A stretch of 64,000 nucleotides of DNA from Moniliella sp. 'wahieum' (GCA_003971905.1 RSEE01000042.1:1-64000); one strand, 5' to 3'; counted from the stretch's first letter, positions 10,774-23,205 are shown. Made by a program: numbers and translations. Notes: a model not told the origin generated them from the letters alone.

Positions 10774-12716
10774 ATGGAGATCAGCAGCCGCTCAAGCCCA
10801 GCCGCCCCCCGCCTACGGCGCCACCTCCGCCTCCACCTCCACCTCCACCCCGCCAAGCGCCCCGCCCCCGCACCCGCTACGCGCCTACGCCTCCTCATAC
10901 CCCTCGCCAGGGCTACTCCCAGCCCCCCGGCGGCCAAGCAGCCTCTTCTCCTCCATTGCCAACCTGTGCAACACCATTGTCGGCAGCGGCATTGTAGCCA
11001 CCCCCCACGCCTGTGCTGCCGTTGGCATCTGCCTGGTTGTCCTGCTCATTGCTCTGTGCGGCGCCACCTCCCTCTTGGGTCTCTACCTTCTCACCCGCTG
11101 TGCCGCCCGGATCGGCCGGCACAGTACCAGTTTCTTTGCTGTGGCCAGCGCGACGATGGCGCCTGGCAGCTGGGACGTGCGTCGGTTGATCGATGGGCGA
11201 TTGCGATCAAGTGCTTTGGAGTGTCGATTAGTTACCTTCATCTCGGGCCAGCTTATGCCTCAGGTCGTGCTTGGTCTCGTACGTATCTGGGGCACTGTAC
11301 CGCCCGAGTCGGTGCCGGCGGCTTTGTACATGCGCCAATTCTGGATCTTGTTCTGGCTGCTCCTCCTTGCCCCACTCACTTCTCCGCCGCCTCGACTCGC
11401 TGCGCCACACCTCCTATCTCAGGTACGTACCCCTCCCCCCCCCTGCCCCTGCCCCTATGCACTATGCCTGCATGCACACTGCGCTCCTACCGGCACCCTG
11501 CTGACTTTGCCTCTCGAACGTAGTTTCATGGCGGTGTGTTACTGGTGGTCATTGTGGTCTACTTCTTTTCGCCGCCTGTCTTCTCGTCCCAGGCGCCCGG
11601 GCACGTGCAGACGTTGATTCAGCAGCTCTCCCCCCACCTGTCAAGCAAGACTGAGAAATGGTTCAACATGGACCGCCATTCTGAGTGTGTTCCCTGGTAC
11701 GTCTCCTTCCTGTTGGACCGCTGAGCACCTGTTTTGGGTGGAGCTTGGGATGGAATTGGGATGGAATTGGGATTGGGATTGGGATTGCGGTTGGGTTGGG
11801 TAGCCCGTTGGTGCGATTGATCTGGGCAGGTGGGCTAACGTGTAAGATCAGGTTCGTGTTTGCGTTTACATGTGGGCAAAATGTGTTTGCGGTGTACAAT
11901 GAGTGCAGCAGCCTACGGAGGCGCGGCTCAACACGGTATTGGGCACGTCGATTGGTGTGGCGGGGGGACTGTACCAGTTGGTCGCCGTACTGGGCTACAT
12001 GACATTTGGTTCGGCCGTCAGTACCAACATCATTGCTTCTTACCTTCCAACTCGCTATTCGTTGGTGGTGGTGTTGGCAATTGTCGCTCTCACCCTCATG
12101 GGGTACCCCTTACAAGTGCACCTGCCGCGCGTCGTTGGATAAGATCTTTCGCGTCACCCTGGCACGCCTCCCTCCCTGCCCCTCTACTTCTGCTTCTCAC
12201 CGGGGCCGACCGATGCCGAAGCGCAAGCGGCCGGCGCGACGTCCGGCTCGGTCCTGCGCGGGGACTGGGCCGCGGGCGAATCGGGGCTGGGCATGGCCAC
12301 GCCTAACTGAGCATGGTGACAACTGCTTCGGTGGCTGTTGTGCATGAGGAGATGGGCTTGGGGAAAGGGTAGTGCTCACTCTGCTCATCCTCCTTGGTGG
12401 CGGTAGCATCGCATTGGTAGTAGAGACTTGTCTACGATCTTGTCCTATGTCGGCGCTGTGGGATCGACCAGTGTCTCGTTCATCTTGCCTGGTCTACTGT
12501 ACTGGCGCCTGTTCCGGTTTGCGACCCGGTGGACGAGACGCTGGATGGTGCGGTCAAGGTGTTGGAGGACGAGGAGGACGTCGACGATCAACAAGTCCAA
12601 GGTCAAGACAAGAGGAAGACGAAGAGGAAGAACAGAGGAGAGAGCGAGGAGAAGGCGAAAGAGTTACAGGCGCGTCGGGTGACCCGGCGTCGTACGGTAA
12701 CTTCAGCTTGGTTTGA
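10774..12716 (+). CDS. Vacuolar-type amino-acid transporter (AVT/SLC38-like, AAAP family)
   Basis: Multi-pass amino acid/auxin permease-family carrier, closest in pattern to yeast AVT5-7, which move amino acids across the vacuolar membrane. ATG 10774 has a good context (ACCATGG). After a Pro/Ser-rich N-terminus come TM1 SSIANLCNTIVGSGIVATP (about 10950), GICLVVLLIALCGATSLLGLYLL, a segment ending ISGQLMPQVVLGLV, GGVLLVVIVVYFF after an intron beginning GTACGT at 11423, VFAFTCGQNVFAVYNE (about 11860), LYQLVAVLGYMTFG, LVVVLAIVALTLMGYPLQVHP and VGAVGSTSVSFILPGLLYW (about 12450). That last motif is diagnostic for the family. A second GTACGT intron starts at 11698. Frame changes occur at several joins. 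The tail is highly charged; its final frame, and so the stop, is uncertain. Confidence 0.8.
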
Positions 12717-13735
12717 GTGGGGGGGGTCATGGTCCTGTGCGTCTGTGACAGCCAACATCCACACAAGCCTTGTCCCAATCCTAATCCAATCCCAATCGTA
12801 CTCCCCCCATTATAACCGGTACCCGAGAAACGGTAGCCCACCCGTCCCTCTCGTGCTTTTCGTGCTTTTTCTTTTCTTGGGGTTTCGTTTGCTTCGTTGG
12901 TCAAACTCATTCTTGTTGTCTTACCTTGCCTTACCTTGGCCCCTGCATTCTTCCCCCTTGCTCCTAGAAAGGGTAACCGGGTAACCCTTTCCGGCTCCCA
13001 CTTTCTTCCCTTTTCTTTTCCCTCCCCTCCCTCCCTTTGGCCTTCTGCCTCCATCCATCCACTTGCGCTTTATTTTCCCACAGCCCGCGCCTGGCTCCAA
13101 TTCGGTTCCTATTCGGTTCCAATTCGGTTCCGATTCCTCGCTGCATCGTCTGCGCTTGCATCGTCTGCCATCTTCAGACCTCGGTCCACGTGCAAAGACA
13201 AGGAGCTGGGCCGTGCTGGACTGAACAGGACTGAGTGGACAGCTGTGGTAGCACCTTCTCCCCCCCCCCCCCCCTCGAACGCACCCTCGAACGCCCCCTC
13301 GAACGCCTGCAATGACACGTTACACTACCCGACTCTAACTCCTGGCCGGTGATCTCTGCCCCTTGCCCCTTGACCTTTGACCCCAACCGAGCGACGGACC
13401 ATAGATAGGCGGCCATAGGGCAGCTAAACCCAACGCCTCAACCCGACACGACACAATACAACACAAAATAGGACACGAACAATCACTGCAAACTAAGCCA
13501 AGCGAGCCAAAAAAGACCAAACTAGCAAGCGAGTGTCTAGGAGGATAAGAAGGGTACAACCAACCTGGTACAACCTGGTACAACCTGGTACAGCCTAGTA
13601 ACAGTCTGGTACAGGACAAGCAGCATTCGAAGCGAACGCGACAGCGGCACAGCGCACCTCGCGCACCACCGGGACAGAACCGCGTAACCGGATCAAACTG
13701 GAGCGATCGAGATGGGGAACTCCGCTGGACGCTAA
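12717..13735. other. Convergent 3' spacer with C/T-rich tracts
   Basis: Lies between the convergent transporter and ARF-GEF genes. It contains CCTTTCC/CCTCCC tracts, a C14 run (13260-13273), a CCTCGAACGCA decamer-type repeat (13273-13305) and about four copies of GTACAACCTG (13556-13600). A minus-strand frame of the ARF-GEF stays open to 13335, so the 3' end of that gene may reach into it. Confidence 0.5.
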
Positions 13736-16700
13736 CTAGGTGGCGCTGCGCGGCCAAAAGATCTGCGACGGAGTCAGATTGGTGGGGACTGGTACGACTG
13801 GGGAGGCCAGTGGTAAGACCAGTGGTAAGACCAGTGTCAAGGCTCGTGTCAAGGCTCGTGTCAAGGCTAGTGGTACGACCAGAGGGGTGATCAATGGTAC
13901 GACCAGTGGTAAGACCAGTAGTAAGGCCAGTGGGGAAGCTTGTGGGAGGGGGCAACTGCGGAGCTGGGCGTAACCCCTGTGGAGCCAAATAAGCGTACGT
14001 GGACAACCAAGTTTGCACATTAGCGTGGTGAGCGCTTTGCAAATCCAGCTCCAACACACGTGCGCGGAGGGACGCTTGCACAAGAGCCAACTAGTGGTTG
14101 GCATGTCCTGTTCGACCACCGCAATGCACTGTGCGACCCGGTCGCGCGTCGCTTTGCTCAGTGGCGCAGCTAGGCCCAAGAGCTGGCCACGGCGGTACAG
14201 CGTATCCAATGCTGCGTGCGCGCGGGAACATGCGTCCCGCGAAAGTGTCGTACGCGCTACCAGGTCCGCTACGTAGCTCGTCACGTGCGTGTAGAGCGTA
14301 GGACCGAGCGGCGCGTTGGTCCAGTCGGTACTGCTAGACGTATCGGTCGTGTGGTGGAGTTGTGGTACCGGAAGTAGTGGGAAATGTGTCAAGGGTAGAG
14401 TGCGAGTCTACCTGTTCGTCCGTGCGTTGGGAACGAATACGAGCTAGGAGTTGGTCCTGGGTGCGAAGGAGGTGGTCCACGTGCCGCACCCGGCCCAGCG
14501 GTACGAAGCGACCAAGTTGATCAGGTGAACCAGCTGTCCCGCTCGTGCGTTGGCGCAGAAAGGAGCAGTGTCCGACGACCATCGTACAACTGAAACGTAT
14601 GTGGCGCATCGGACGCCTGCACATACGCCACTCCCGACGCCAGGTTGGTCACTTCGTCCGGCACGGGCATCGCCGTCGCCATTGGAGTCGCCATTGGAGT
14701 CGCCATTGGAGTCGCCGTCGGCGTCGGGGCCGTACCGGAGGCACCAGCCGTACCGGACGCACCAGATGCACCAGACGAAGGGGGAACTGGAAGAGCGGAG
14801 GAAAGACTGGAGCAAATCGGGATCGCGGTACCAGAGCAACTGGGACGCAGTCAAGACTGCACCCCAAGCACGTTGTTTTTTATCTTTATCTTCCTTTTCT
14901 TTCCGTCGTACAGGGCCGAGCTTGACCAATCGCACCCACTCTTCGTCGACGTGCAACGCGCTGCCCGCGACGCCGACTTGCGAAGGACCAGGTACCGGCC
15001 CACCAGACCCACCAACTGTACCTTGCATCCGGCACGTCGGGGCCGTGAGGACCGCGGTGCGTATTACTTCCTCGTCGTACCCCGTAGGGAGGGAAGGTGC
15101 TTCCCCCCATGTCACAGAGAGTTGGAGTGAAGTCAGGTCGACTTTGTGGTTGTGGTTGTGGTTGTGGTTGTGGTTATGCAGGAGAAGCGGGTAAGGGTCG
15201 ACGCATTTACGTCCTGGTCCTGTCTTGTCCCGCGCGGTGCACGCGTACTGTCCGCATAGACAAATTCACACGCCGTCGTGTTGTCGTAAAAGTACTAGAG
15301 AAGAAACAAAGAAACAAAGAGAGAAAAAAGAGAGAGAGAGAGAGATCCAAGCAGCGTGTTAGTGGGCTGCTTGCCTTTGTAACCAAACCAAACGAGGCCA
15401 GTGGGGAAAAGTGTGAAAGTGCGTATGTGTAAGGGGGGGGGGGGGGGGGGGGGGGACGTACCTCCAACACTTCGTTCGGGATTGAACAGGTAACCTTAGT
15501 ATTCCTCACATAATCAGGGCGGAGCATGCGAGAGCGGTTATTGGAGTTAAAGTGGTCGGTATGAAGCATGAGGAGGGAAAAAGCCAGCACATAAGCTTCG
15601 TCCTGGTTCATCACAGTAGGGACATTGCACGTCGTGTACCGATGAGCAAACGCCTGTAGTACCCGATCAATCTGCTGCGTCTCCTTGGGCAACGTGCACT
15701 GCATCAGCACAGCACGCAAGGCGAGATCTAAGGGGTACCCAGCCCAGTCCCACTGCGCCAACTCCCTCTGCATCGCTGCGAGACATACTGGTTCAGCACG
15801 TGAAGCGAGCATCATCAACACTTCGCGCGGGGGGGTCGAGGCGTGTACCCGCACCAAGAACTGCTGGCTGATTCGTTGGGCGGGGGGAAAGGGTCGAGGT
15901 CGACTGGTGCATGCGCACGGATACCCCATTCCCCTCCTCTATCACCTCTTCCACAGGCGAGGAGACGGGACTGAGGGTCCGAGGGCTGGCGCCAGGGTTA
16001 GCGCGGGGGGAGGTAGAGGACAGTGCGCGACTGGCCCGAGGAGAACGGAAGAAGGAATTGGTCTTCTTCTTGTTCCGTCGTCCGCTTTCCAGCACCCCAG
16101 TACCACTGCCACTACCAGTACCAGTACCACCACTAGGCGAGACCGCCTGCAACTGCAACTGGGACTGGGACAGGGACGGACTGGGACTTAGACCACCACT
16201 ACCACCGGGACGCGAGAGTCCCTGAACCTGAGCCTGGGCCTGGACGTGGGACGGAGTGGGACTGAGACTCGAGAAGCTGGAGGTACTCCCGCTGCCACTG
16301 GGCCCCTGCGAAGCCGACGCTGAAACCGATGCTGAAACGGACCCAGAGGTCGAAACCGAGGTCGTCACACCGCGTGTGTCGGACAAGTCCAGGGACATCG
16401 TACGGTCCAATGCGCATTCACATTCACATGCACCGTGCTGGTGGGAGTGGGTCAGGGTAGCAGCAGGTGTGGGCAAGTGAGCATGGTAGGAGCAAGTGGA
16501 GCAGCAGCTGTAGGGCTCAGACCCGGATCCAAAACCAAATCCGAACCAGGATGCGAGATGGGACGTTCGACGCCCATTGGGCCCAGCACCGTGGATTCCG
16601 CCAAAGACGTGCGTGATGGGCAGCACACCGATTCGGCCAAGGACGTGTGCGAAGGTGAACGTGACCGCGAATGTGAGTGCGAACCCGACTGCGAACCCGA

Positions 16701-18818
16701 GTGCGAGTGCGACGGCGAGACAGACGGCGACGGCGAGGGGAAAGCAAAAGAGGCCATGGGCGCTGGCCAGGGCGGGGGCGTTACCGCGTCTCCATCTCCG
16801 CCTCCACCAGCGCCTACGCCTACGCCTGCGTCTCCGCCCACGCCTACGCCCACACTAACGCTGGGAGACGCCCGTAGGCAGATGGCAAGTCGGCAGATGC
16901 GTTCGCTCTGGGGAGGGAGACGGGGAGGGGGAGGCTAGAGCGTACCCCGAGTGGCGCGGGGGACGTTTGACGTCGTGCTGGACCTGGACCGAGCCGACGC
17001 ACGAGAGCGCTGGCCCAGCTGAGGTCTTCCCGTGCTGCACCCGTCGTCGTTCCCGTTCCCGGTCCGGCGCGCGGCGACGTACCTGTGCTCGTGGTGGTAC
17101 GTGTACTACCAGTAATACTCGGTGTTGTACTAGTGGTGGGGGGGGGGGTAAGCGTACCAGCGGTGGGGGGAAGTAGTCGTAGTAGTCGGACTAGTGGTAC
17201 CCAATGCAGCGCTCGACACCGGCATGGGTGTAGGGATCGGGAGTGTCGTTGCGGTCCTAGTGCGAGGGGTAAGTTCTTGCGACGGAGAAAGGAGCGTTTA
17301 TCCCCCCGCTCACGGTCACGATCCCCACCGCCACCACCAGGGGTGGCAGCCTTACGTTCCGAGCGCGAAAGGGTACTTGCTTTGACCAATCCCAATCCCG
17401 ACCCTGATCCCGATCCCGATCCCAATCCCGCCCCCGCCCCCGCCCCCGACCCTGACCCTGATGCAGACGAAGAAGATTTCCTCCCCCCCGACGACGAAGA
17501 TGGGGGGAGCAAGGGCGCATCGATACCCATGGCAATCCCAATGTCCAGGCCGAGACGGGTGCGCCAGTGCTGGCTTAACTGGCCCTGCATCGTCGCGTCC
17601 ATACTGTGCGCGCGCGAGACCGGTCCGGAACCAAGCGTGGAACCAGGACCAAGCGTGGAACCAGGACCAAGTGTCGAACCAGGACCAAGTGTCGAACCAG
17701 TGGAACCAGTGGAACCTGAACCAACGGGTAGAACGGGACGCAACCCTGTCCGTACGCGGAGGAGGCTTACCACTTCCCTTACCATTACCAGTATTTCCCT
17801 TAGCCTTCCCCTTCCCCTTCACATTAGCCTTGGTCTTACCCTGACCCGATCGCCATCCGCATCCAAATAAAAAACAACGATGCCAACGCGGCTGAGGACG
17901 AGGGCGGAGCGCCCTCCCTGCCTACGCGGTTACGCCAGTGCTTGTTCAGCTCCGATACCAACGCCGTGGAAGGAGCACCACTACCACCACTGCCACTGCT
18001 GCTGCGCGTGACGGTGTGGGTGCTGCTGCTGCGGGTTCCGGTGCCGGTGGGGGTGGGGGTGCAAGTGCTCCCACTCCTGCGGATGCCGGTGCCGGTGGGG
18101 GTGAAGGTGCTCCCACTGCTGCGGGAACAAGAAGCAGGAGGGGCACAGGCCGACTCCGACCCCAAACCCGACCCCAACCCCGACCGCGACACGCCCGCCC
18201 ACCTGCATCTGCATTCCCAGCTCCCACACCCACACCCACACCGTCTGCCCCCCTTCCCCCCCTATTCCCCCTGCACCCACTGCACCCACTGCACCCACTG
18301 CACCCACTGCTGCGGGTCCTCCTTCAGGAGTGGGGGGGTGATCACGCTGATCATCCACGGGCTGCTGGTCATCCACGGGACGCTGGTCATCCACGGGCCG
18401 CGGCTCAGAACCCCACTCCCACTCGGCACCCGCGGGGGCGTAAGGACGTAGTAGTAGCACCTGAAAGTCCAAGGGGCGTCACGGTAGCTTGCGAACTGGA
18501 TTTGGATACGATGCTCGCACCGGACGAAATGGTTGGACCAACTGCGCTTGTGTCGGCAAGTACGCTGGCGGGTACGCTGACGGGTACGCTGGCGGGTACG
18601 CTGACGGGTACGGTGGTGGGGGTGGTGGGTACGGTTGCGGGTACGGTTGCGGGTACGGTGGCGGTACCCTCCGGGGAGTGGGTGGGGTGCGGGATGGGGT
18701 CACAGGTACCATCGGGTGGACGATGTGCCTCGACGCTAGATTGGAGCGGGGTGGGATTCGTCTGTTGGGTATGCGTGTGGGGGAGAAACAGAACCCGAAA
18801 CAAACCAGAACCAGAATT

Positions 18819-18852
<34 letters not shown>

Positions 18853-18861
18853 GAACCAGAA

Positions 18862-18904
<43 letters not shown>

Positions 18905-19928
18905 CGAAACAAAACCAGAACCAGGGAAGAGTTAGGCTGGATCCCAAGCAAGCACAGCAAGTACCAGCAGACGATGATGCACGTCTCCAGCAGCGAGCAC
19001 GGGAAGGGGGGGGGGGGGGGGGGACGTACATCGAACGGCAAACTAGGCTGGGGTAAACGGAAAGTAAACTGTTCCTCGGCTGGTCAACTTGGTCCGCCTG
19101 GTCAACTTGGGGTTCCTCAGCCTCGTTGGTTTCAGCCAGGTCGTACGCTAGTGGCGAGCGGTGGATGGCGGTGGCGAGCGAGAACCGGAACAGGACCGAG
19201 ACCCCGAACCCGAACTGAACCCGAACCCGAACCCGAACCTGAACGGGACCGGGACCGGGGACCCAGCTGCTTGCCCCGGGGCTCCATGTCCATGTTCATG
19301 TCCAGATCAAGATCCTGGTCCTGGTCCAGGTCAACGTACCGGCCATAGTCGGGCGCGCGCCAGCGACTGGGCTCGGGGGGGGTAACCTGGGGGGTAAACC
19401 GGGGGGTAAACCGGGGGATAAACCGGGGGATAAACCGGGGGCAAGACGGTAGGGGAGACGCGGGTGTATGTGTAGGTGTAGGTGTGAGAGTGGGAGATAG
19501 CCGGGAGGTAGGGTAGGAGGTAGTGGAGGTAGAGGGGGAGGTGAGGGAGGAAGGGCAGGTGGGGCGGGTGGAGCTGGAGCTTGCGCTAGGGCGGCGGGAG
19601 GAGGAGCTGTAGCGCGTGTGTGTGTGTGTATGTGTATGTGTGTGGGTGAGTGTAAGGGGCGAAGAAGGCGGAAGGGCAGGGAGGGGCGATGTAGGTGCCG
19701 GTGGGCGGGGTGGGATGCTGGGGCGCGGCAGGCGCGGGGAGATGCGGAAGGAGAGTGGGGACGTGGTAGGGGATGCAGAGGGGGAGGGGGAGGGGGAGAT
19801 AGAGGCTGGTCTGTGGGGGTGCGGGTACAGGTGGGTGGGGAGCGAGCGGGGACGATGGGCCGCAGCCGACGCGGGGGACGGCGGGGCGCGGCAAGTGCGG
19901 GGTGGGGGGCGGCCTGGGGGGACGACAT
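13736..19928 (-). CDS. Sec7-PH ARF guanine nucleotide exchange factor (Syt1-like)
   Basis: Catalyses GDP/GTP exchange on ARF GTPases at membranes. Order from ATG 19928 (MSSPQAAPHP): about 1,250 residues of Ser/Pro/Gly low-complexity sequence, then the Sec7 core LALRAVLMQCTLPKETQQIDR with the catalytic Glu in LPKET, followed by AYVLAFSLLMLHTDHFN and IPNEVLE (15930-15462). An intron (15461-15295) begins GTACGT and runs straight into 23 C. Exon sequence resumes with YFYDNTTACEFVYAD, then a PH-like domain (DEEWVRLVKLGPVRRKEKE, WGAVLTASQLLWYRDPD, about 15000-14800). The C-terminus is helical (DRVAQCIAVVEQ, SLRARVLELDLQSAHHANVQTWL). This Sec7-PH-helix layout fits the Syt1 group of fungal GEFs. Frame changes are frequent. 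An alternative frame extends the 3' end to 13335. The N-terminal start is the least certain part. Confidence 0.75.
13795..13932 (-). repeat. Coding 12-bp minisatellite in the ARF-GEF C-terminus
   Basis: Degenerate dodecamers of the form GTAAGACCAGTG / TCAAGGCTCGTG recur about eleven times. In the gene's strand they encode a TGLT/TSLD tetrapeptide repeat. Confidence 0.6.
18811..18925 (-). repeat. Hexamer microsatellite (AGAACC)n in the ARF-GEF gene
   Basis: About 18 near-perfect copies of AGAACC. On the coding strand this is GGTTCT-type sequence giving Gly-Ser dipeptides in one frame and Phe-Trp in another, so any one-base length change swaps a flexible linker for an aromatic run. Confidence 0.7.
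19385..19446 (-). repeat. Four to five copies of a ~13-bp G-rich unit in the ARF-GEF gene
   Basis: Units of the form GGGGGGTAAACC then GGGGGATAAACC. On the gene strand these code for Pro-Gly-Leu repeats. Confidence 0.6.
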
Positions 19929-20015
19929 GGCCAGCAGGCAGGAGCCCACGGATGGGAGTGAGGGGGGGGGAGGGGTGGAGGGGTGGAGAGAGGGCAGATG
20001 GATGGATGGTTGGAC

Positions 20016-20070
20016 GGATGGAGGGACGGATGGAGGGACGGATGGAGGGACGGATGGAGGGACAGATGGT
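20016..20070. repeat. Dodecamer tandem repeat (GGATGGAGGGAC)n
   Basis: About four perfect to near-perfect copies plus flanking GGATGGTT-type variants. Read on the minus strand it gives PSVPPSVP, but it lies 5' of the most plausible ARF-GEF start. Confidence 0.7.
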
Positions 20071-20646
20071 TGGATGGATGGAGACAGGCCAGGTACGGTG
20101 ATGTTACTACGGGGTGTGTGCGAGACGCATGTGGGTCCCAACGTACCCATCCATCCTGTGTGCTAGGCGGAGGCAGGAGGGGGCAGAGCAGAACAGGTAC
20201 GGGTGGGTTAGCGCGTCGCCTGCTCGGGTGGAGGAAGCACCGGTGGCTTGTCGCTCCGTGGCCATGCAATATGCCCCCAAGAAGTATGTATTTTCCTCTG
20301 GTTGTACTTGTGTGCACGTGCGCATCCCCTCGTCTGCCACACACGCACCAACCCTAGCGTGCGCCCACCTCCCATGTCCCATGTCCCATGTCCCATGTCA
20401 CATGTCACACGTGATGATATGGGCCTTGCCGCTGGCAGTCTGTGACATGCAAGGCCAGTGGCAACCAAGCGTCCCATGGCCCCATCCATCCTCGTCCACC
20501 ACCCATCGAGGGGGTGTTGCAGCGTGCGCCTACCGACGCCCTCGCCAGCCTACATACCGTGGCAGTGGACGTGCGTGCTTTCCCTGAGGCCTGATGGCCC
20601 TAGGCGCCCACATGGTGCTGGCCCATGTGGAGCGAGCACATCGACG

Positions 20647-20647
<1 letters not shown>

Positions 20648-20680
<33 letters not shown>
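20648..20680. repeat. Tetranucleotide microsatellite (GACA)n
   Basis: About seven uninterrupted copies of GACA between CAGACG and GACCGC. Confidence 0.85.
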
Positions 20681-21135
20681 CGCACAGAAGAGGAGGATGG
20701 AGGATGGAGGATGGATGAGGTGCCACTGCCAGGCACGCACGTAGGGTTGTGCATTTGCATTGCCCATTGTGCACCCTGAGCCTGACATGTGACATGCGTC
20801 GAAAGAGATCAACACACGCCGACGACGCGCGCTGTGCCTGCCGCGTCCGGGGGGGCGGGAGAGTGGGTGTGCCAGGGCAGCTGCGCACGGGTGTCTCAGG
20901 CAGCGCCACACGCCGCGCTGGCCAGCACTCCCCGTGGCAGCCTGCCCTGCCGCAGTAGGGTTGTTGCCTTGCCTCGCCGTTCGCCCACCCACGTCCCACC
21001 ACCTGTGCGCTGGCAGCTGGCACCCAGCGCAGCACCTCCTCCATCTCCCATCTCCCATTCATCCTCCCTCCTCCTTCTTCCCCGCCTCCTCCTTCTCCTC
21101 CTCCTCCTTCTCCTTCCCCCCCCCGTTCGCTCCCC

Positions 21136-22241
21136 ATGTCGGCGCCCTCCCGCCCGCACAGCGCGTTCGGCCTGCGCGACATGCCCGCCAACACCTCCAG
21201 CCTGGCCGAGCGCATTGCCGCCCTCCAGCGCGCCAACTCGGCCCAAGCGTTCACCCCAAACCCCATGGCCGCGCCTCTCTCCCGGCCTCTCTCCCCGCCA
21301 CCACCCCCTCTGGCTCTGCACTGCCTCTGCCTCTGGCTCCAGCCCCACTCAGCAACAGCACGGCGGGGGTATCTGACCCCACCGAGCTCGCTGCAGGACC
21401 GAATTGCGCGACTACAAGCGCATTCGCATTCCGCGTCGGCCTCTCCGCCCAGTGCATTGACGCTCGGGCGTGACCGACTGGTCGCGCGGCGCTTCTCTCT
21501 CGACCCTTTGCCTTCTACCACGCCCTCTGCGGCTGCGGCTGCGCCTACAGCTTTCCCCGTGTCGCATGTGCGCTGCGCAGCCCGTCCCGTCGATGGTCCC
21601 TCGCCCCCTCGGACGTGTCCACGACGCGAGCGAGTCGGCCCCCAGCGTGGTCGTATCGTGCGACGGCGATTCGGTCTCTACGGCCGCTACGGAACATGGC
21701 TTCCATAGTCCTTTGCCTTTACCTTTGCCTTCGCCTACGACCACAGGCGCAGCCACAGGTACACCCTCGGCCACAGGCACAAGTACAACTACAACTACAA
21801 GTACAAATACAAGCTCAACGTTGGACCTGGTGCGCGCGCGGCACAGGAAGCTATCCTGCAAGCCCGGCGGAACGGAGCGCTGAGCCCATCCGAGGGCCAC
21901 GATATGCTCACGAACTACACACGCGTCTGCTACGTGGCGAGCCAGCGACAAGCAAAAGGCCTCCAAAAGGTCGGGTGCTGAGCATCACAAAGGACCAAGT
22001 CCCTGACCACCAGCTTGCTCTCGCCCCCGCGCACGACGCCGGAGGCAACGTGAACGTGAACGTGAACGTAAACCTGAATCTGAACGCGAACGTGGATCTG
22101 AACGTGATGTGTCCAAATCACCCCGACCTACTACTCCCACCGTATCGCGTCAAGCTTCCTTCCGCTCAGACGCTTCGGCTTCCGGGTCCACCTGCCCTCC
22201 CCTTCGCCCCTCCGCCCCCTTCGCCCACTCCTCTCCTGCGC

Positions 22242-22272
<31 letters not shown>

Positions 22273-23205
22273 GGATTCTGTCTCCCCCCAGGCTGAGGCT
22301 GAGCCGGCGGCTGCGTCGGATTCTGTCTCCTCGAGCCTGTGGCTGCGGCTGAGGCTGAGGCTGAGGCTGGGGTTGACCACGAGGCTCACCCCGAGGCTAC
22401 GGCTACGGCTAACCACGAGGCCGAAGCTGGCCCCGCTTCTGACCCCGCGACTGACCCCACGGTGGACCCCGCGAGGGAGGTACCGTCCCCCCCGAGAGAG
22501 CAGGACGACCCAAAGCACACCACGAAAGTCCACCCGACAGACCCACGAAAGACGACAGGAGGCACGGGGCGAAAGACGCCACCAGGGAACTGGGTCCCAC
22601 CCTACCCCTATCCCTATCCCGATCCGTATCCCGCACATCGTCCCGTCGACGCTCTCACCCATTCCCTTCGCCTGTGGCTGTGCCTTCCCTCCGCGTGACC
22701 CGCGTCACGGACGCCCAACGTACCCCTCACCTGCACCACACCAGCACCCACTGCAGCACGCGACGCGGTACCGGCACACGCTGCAGCACCCCGCTCCAGC
22801 ACGCGACGCGGGTCAGGCACCGATTCCAACACGGTACGCGGGTACCTGTACCGACGGCGCCAGCCTCCGTCTCAGGGTCGGGGTCGCAGTCAGGGTCAGG
22901 GTGGCTCGGTTGGGGTTGCTGCGGCCACGTCGTCCCTGCGCGCTAGTGTGTCCCATCGGTCACTCCAGTCGCTACCTCTGTAGCTGAACCAGTGGGTCCA
23001 ACTGTCACCAGTGAGTGCATCAGTACCTGAAAACGAGGCAGTAGTAGCTAAGCCGGTCTCTGGATCGGGACCTGTTCGCGCGCCCGTGCGAAGGTCGGGA
23101 CTGCGTCGATCCCCGGTGGGCGCGTTCGTCTCCCTAGCAGACCTCGAAGCGAGCGACGATGAGTGGGACGAGCCGGGTTGGGCTACTGTCGTGTCTCGGT
23201 CCTAG
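21136..23205 (+). CDS. Low-complexity hypothetical protein with repeated RIAxLQ motif
   Basis: Begins MSAPSRPHSAFGLRD at ATG 21136. Two related short helices stand out: SSLAERIAALQRA (residues about 22-34) and SSLQDRIARLQAH (about 21385). Between and after them the protein is Ser/Pro/Ala-rich. A better-ordered block near 21835-21960 reads AQEAILQARRNGALSPSEG and HDMLTNYTRVCYVASQRQA, and the C-terminus is acidic, SLADLEASDDEWDEPGW, with a possible stop at 23203-23205. Hexamer repeats (GTGAAC about 22050-22110, GTCTGC about 22245-22280, GGCTGA about 22345-22370) lie inside. Several frame changes are required. I do not recognise the family; the Pro/Ser-rich layout with short helices would suit a scaffold protein, but that is inference. 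Confidence 0.5.

Larger units (their letters stand above)
19929..21135. other. Divergent spacer full of simple repeats
   Basis: Lies between the ARF-GEF start (minus) and the hypothetical gene start (plus). It holds a GGATGGAGGGAC dodecamer array (20016-20070), a CCCATGT heptamer run turning into CATGTCA (20374-20405), a GACA tetranucleotide run (20650-20678) and C/T-rich sequence with CTC repeats (21055-21125) directly upstream of ATG 21136. Confidence 0.5.

Noticed and set aside
10357-11523. Plus-strand frame of 388 codons
   Set aside because: It spans the end of the LACTB2-like gene, a spacer and an out-of-frame part of the transporter; the family motifs lie in other frames.
19616-20166. 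Plus-strand Gly/Arg/Trp-rich frames over the ARF-GEF start
   Set aside because: They are antisense to the Pro-rich N-terminus and to the dodecamer array, and reflect repeat composition only.
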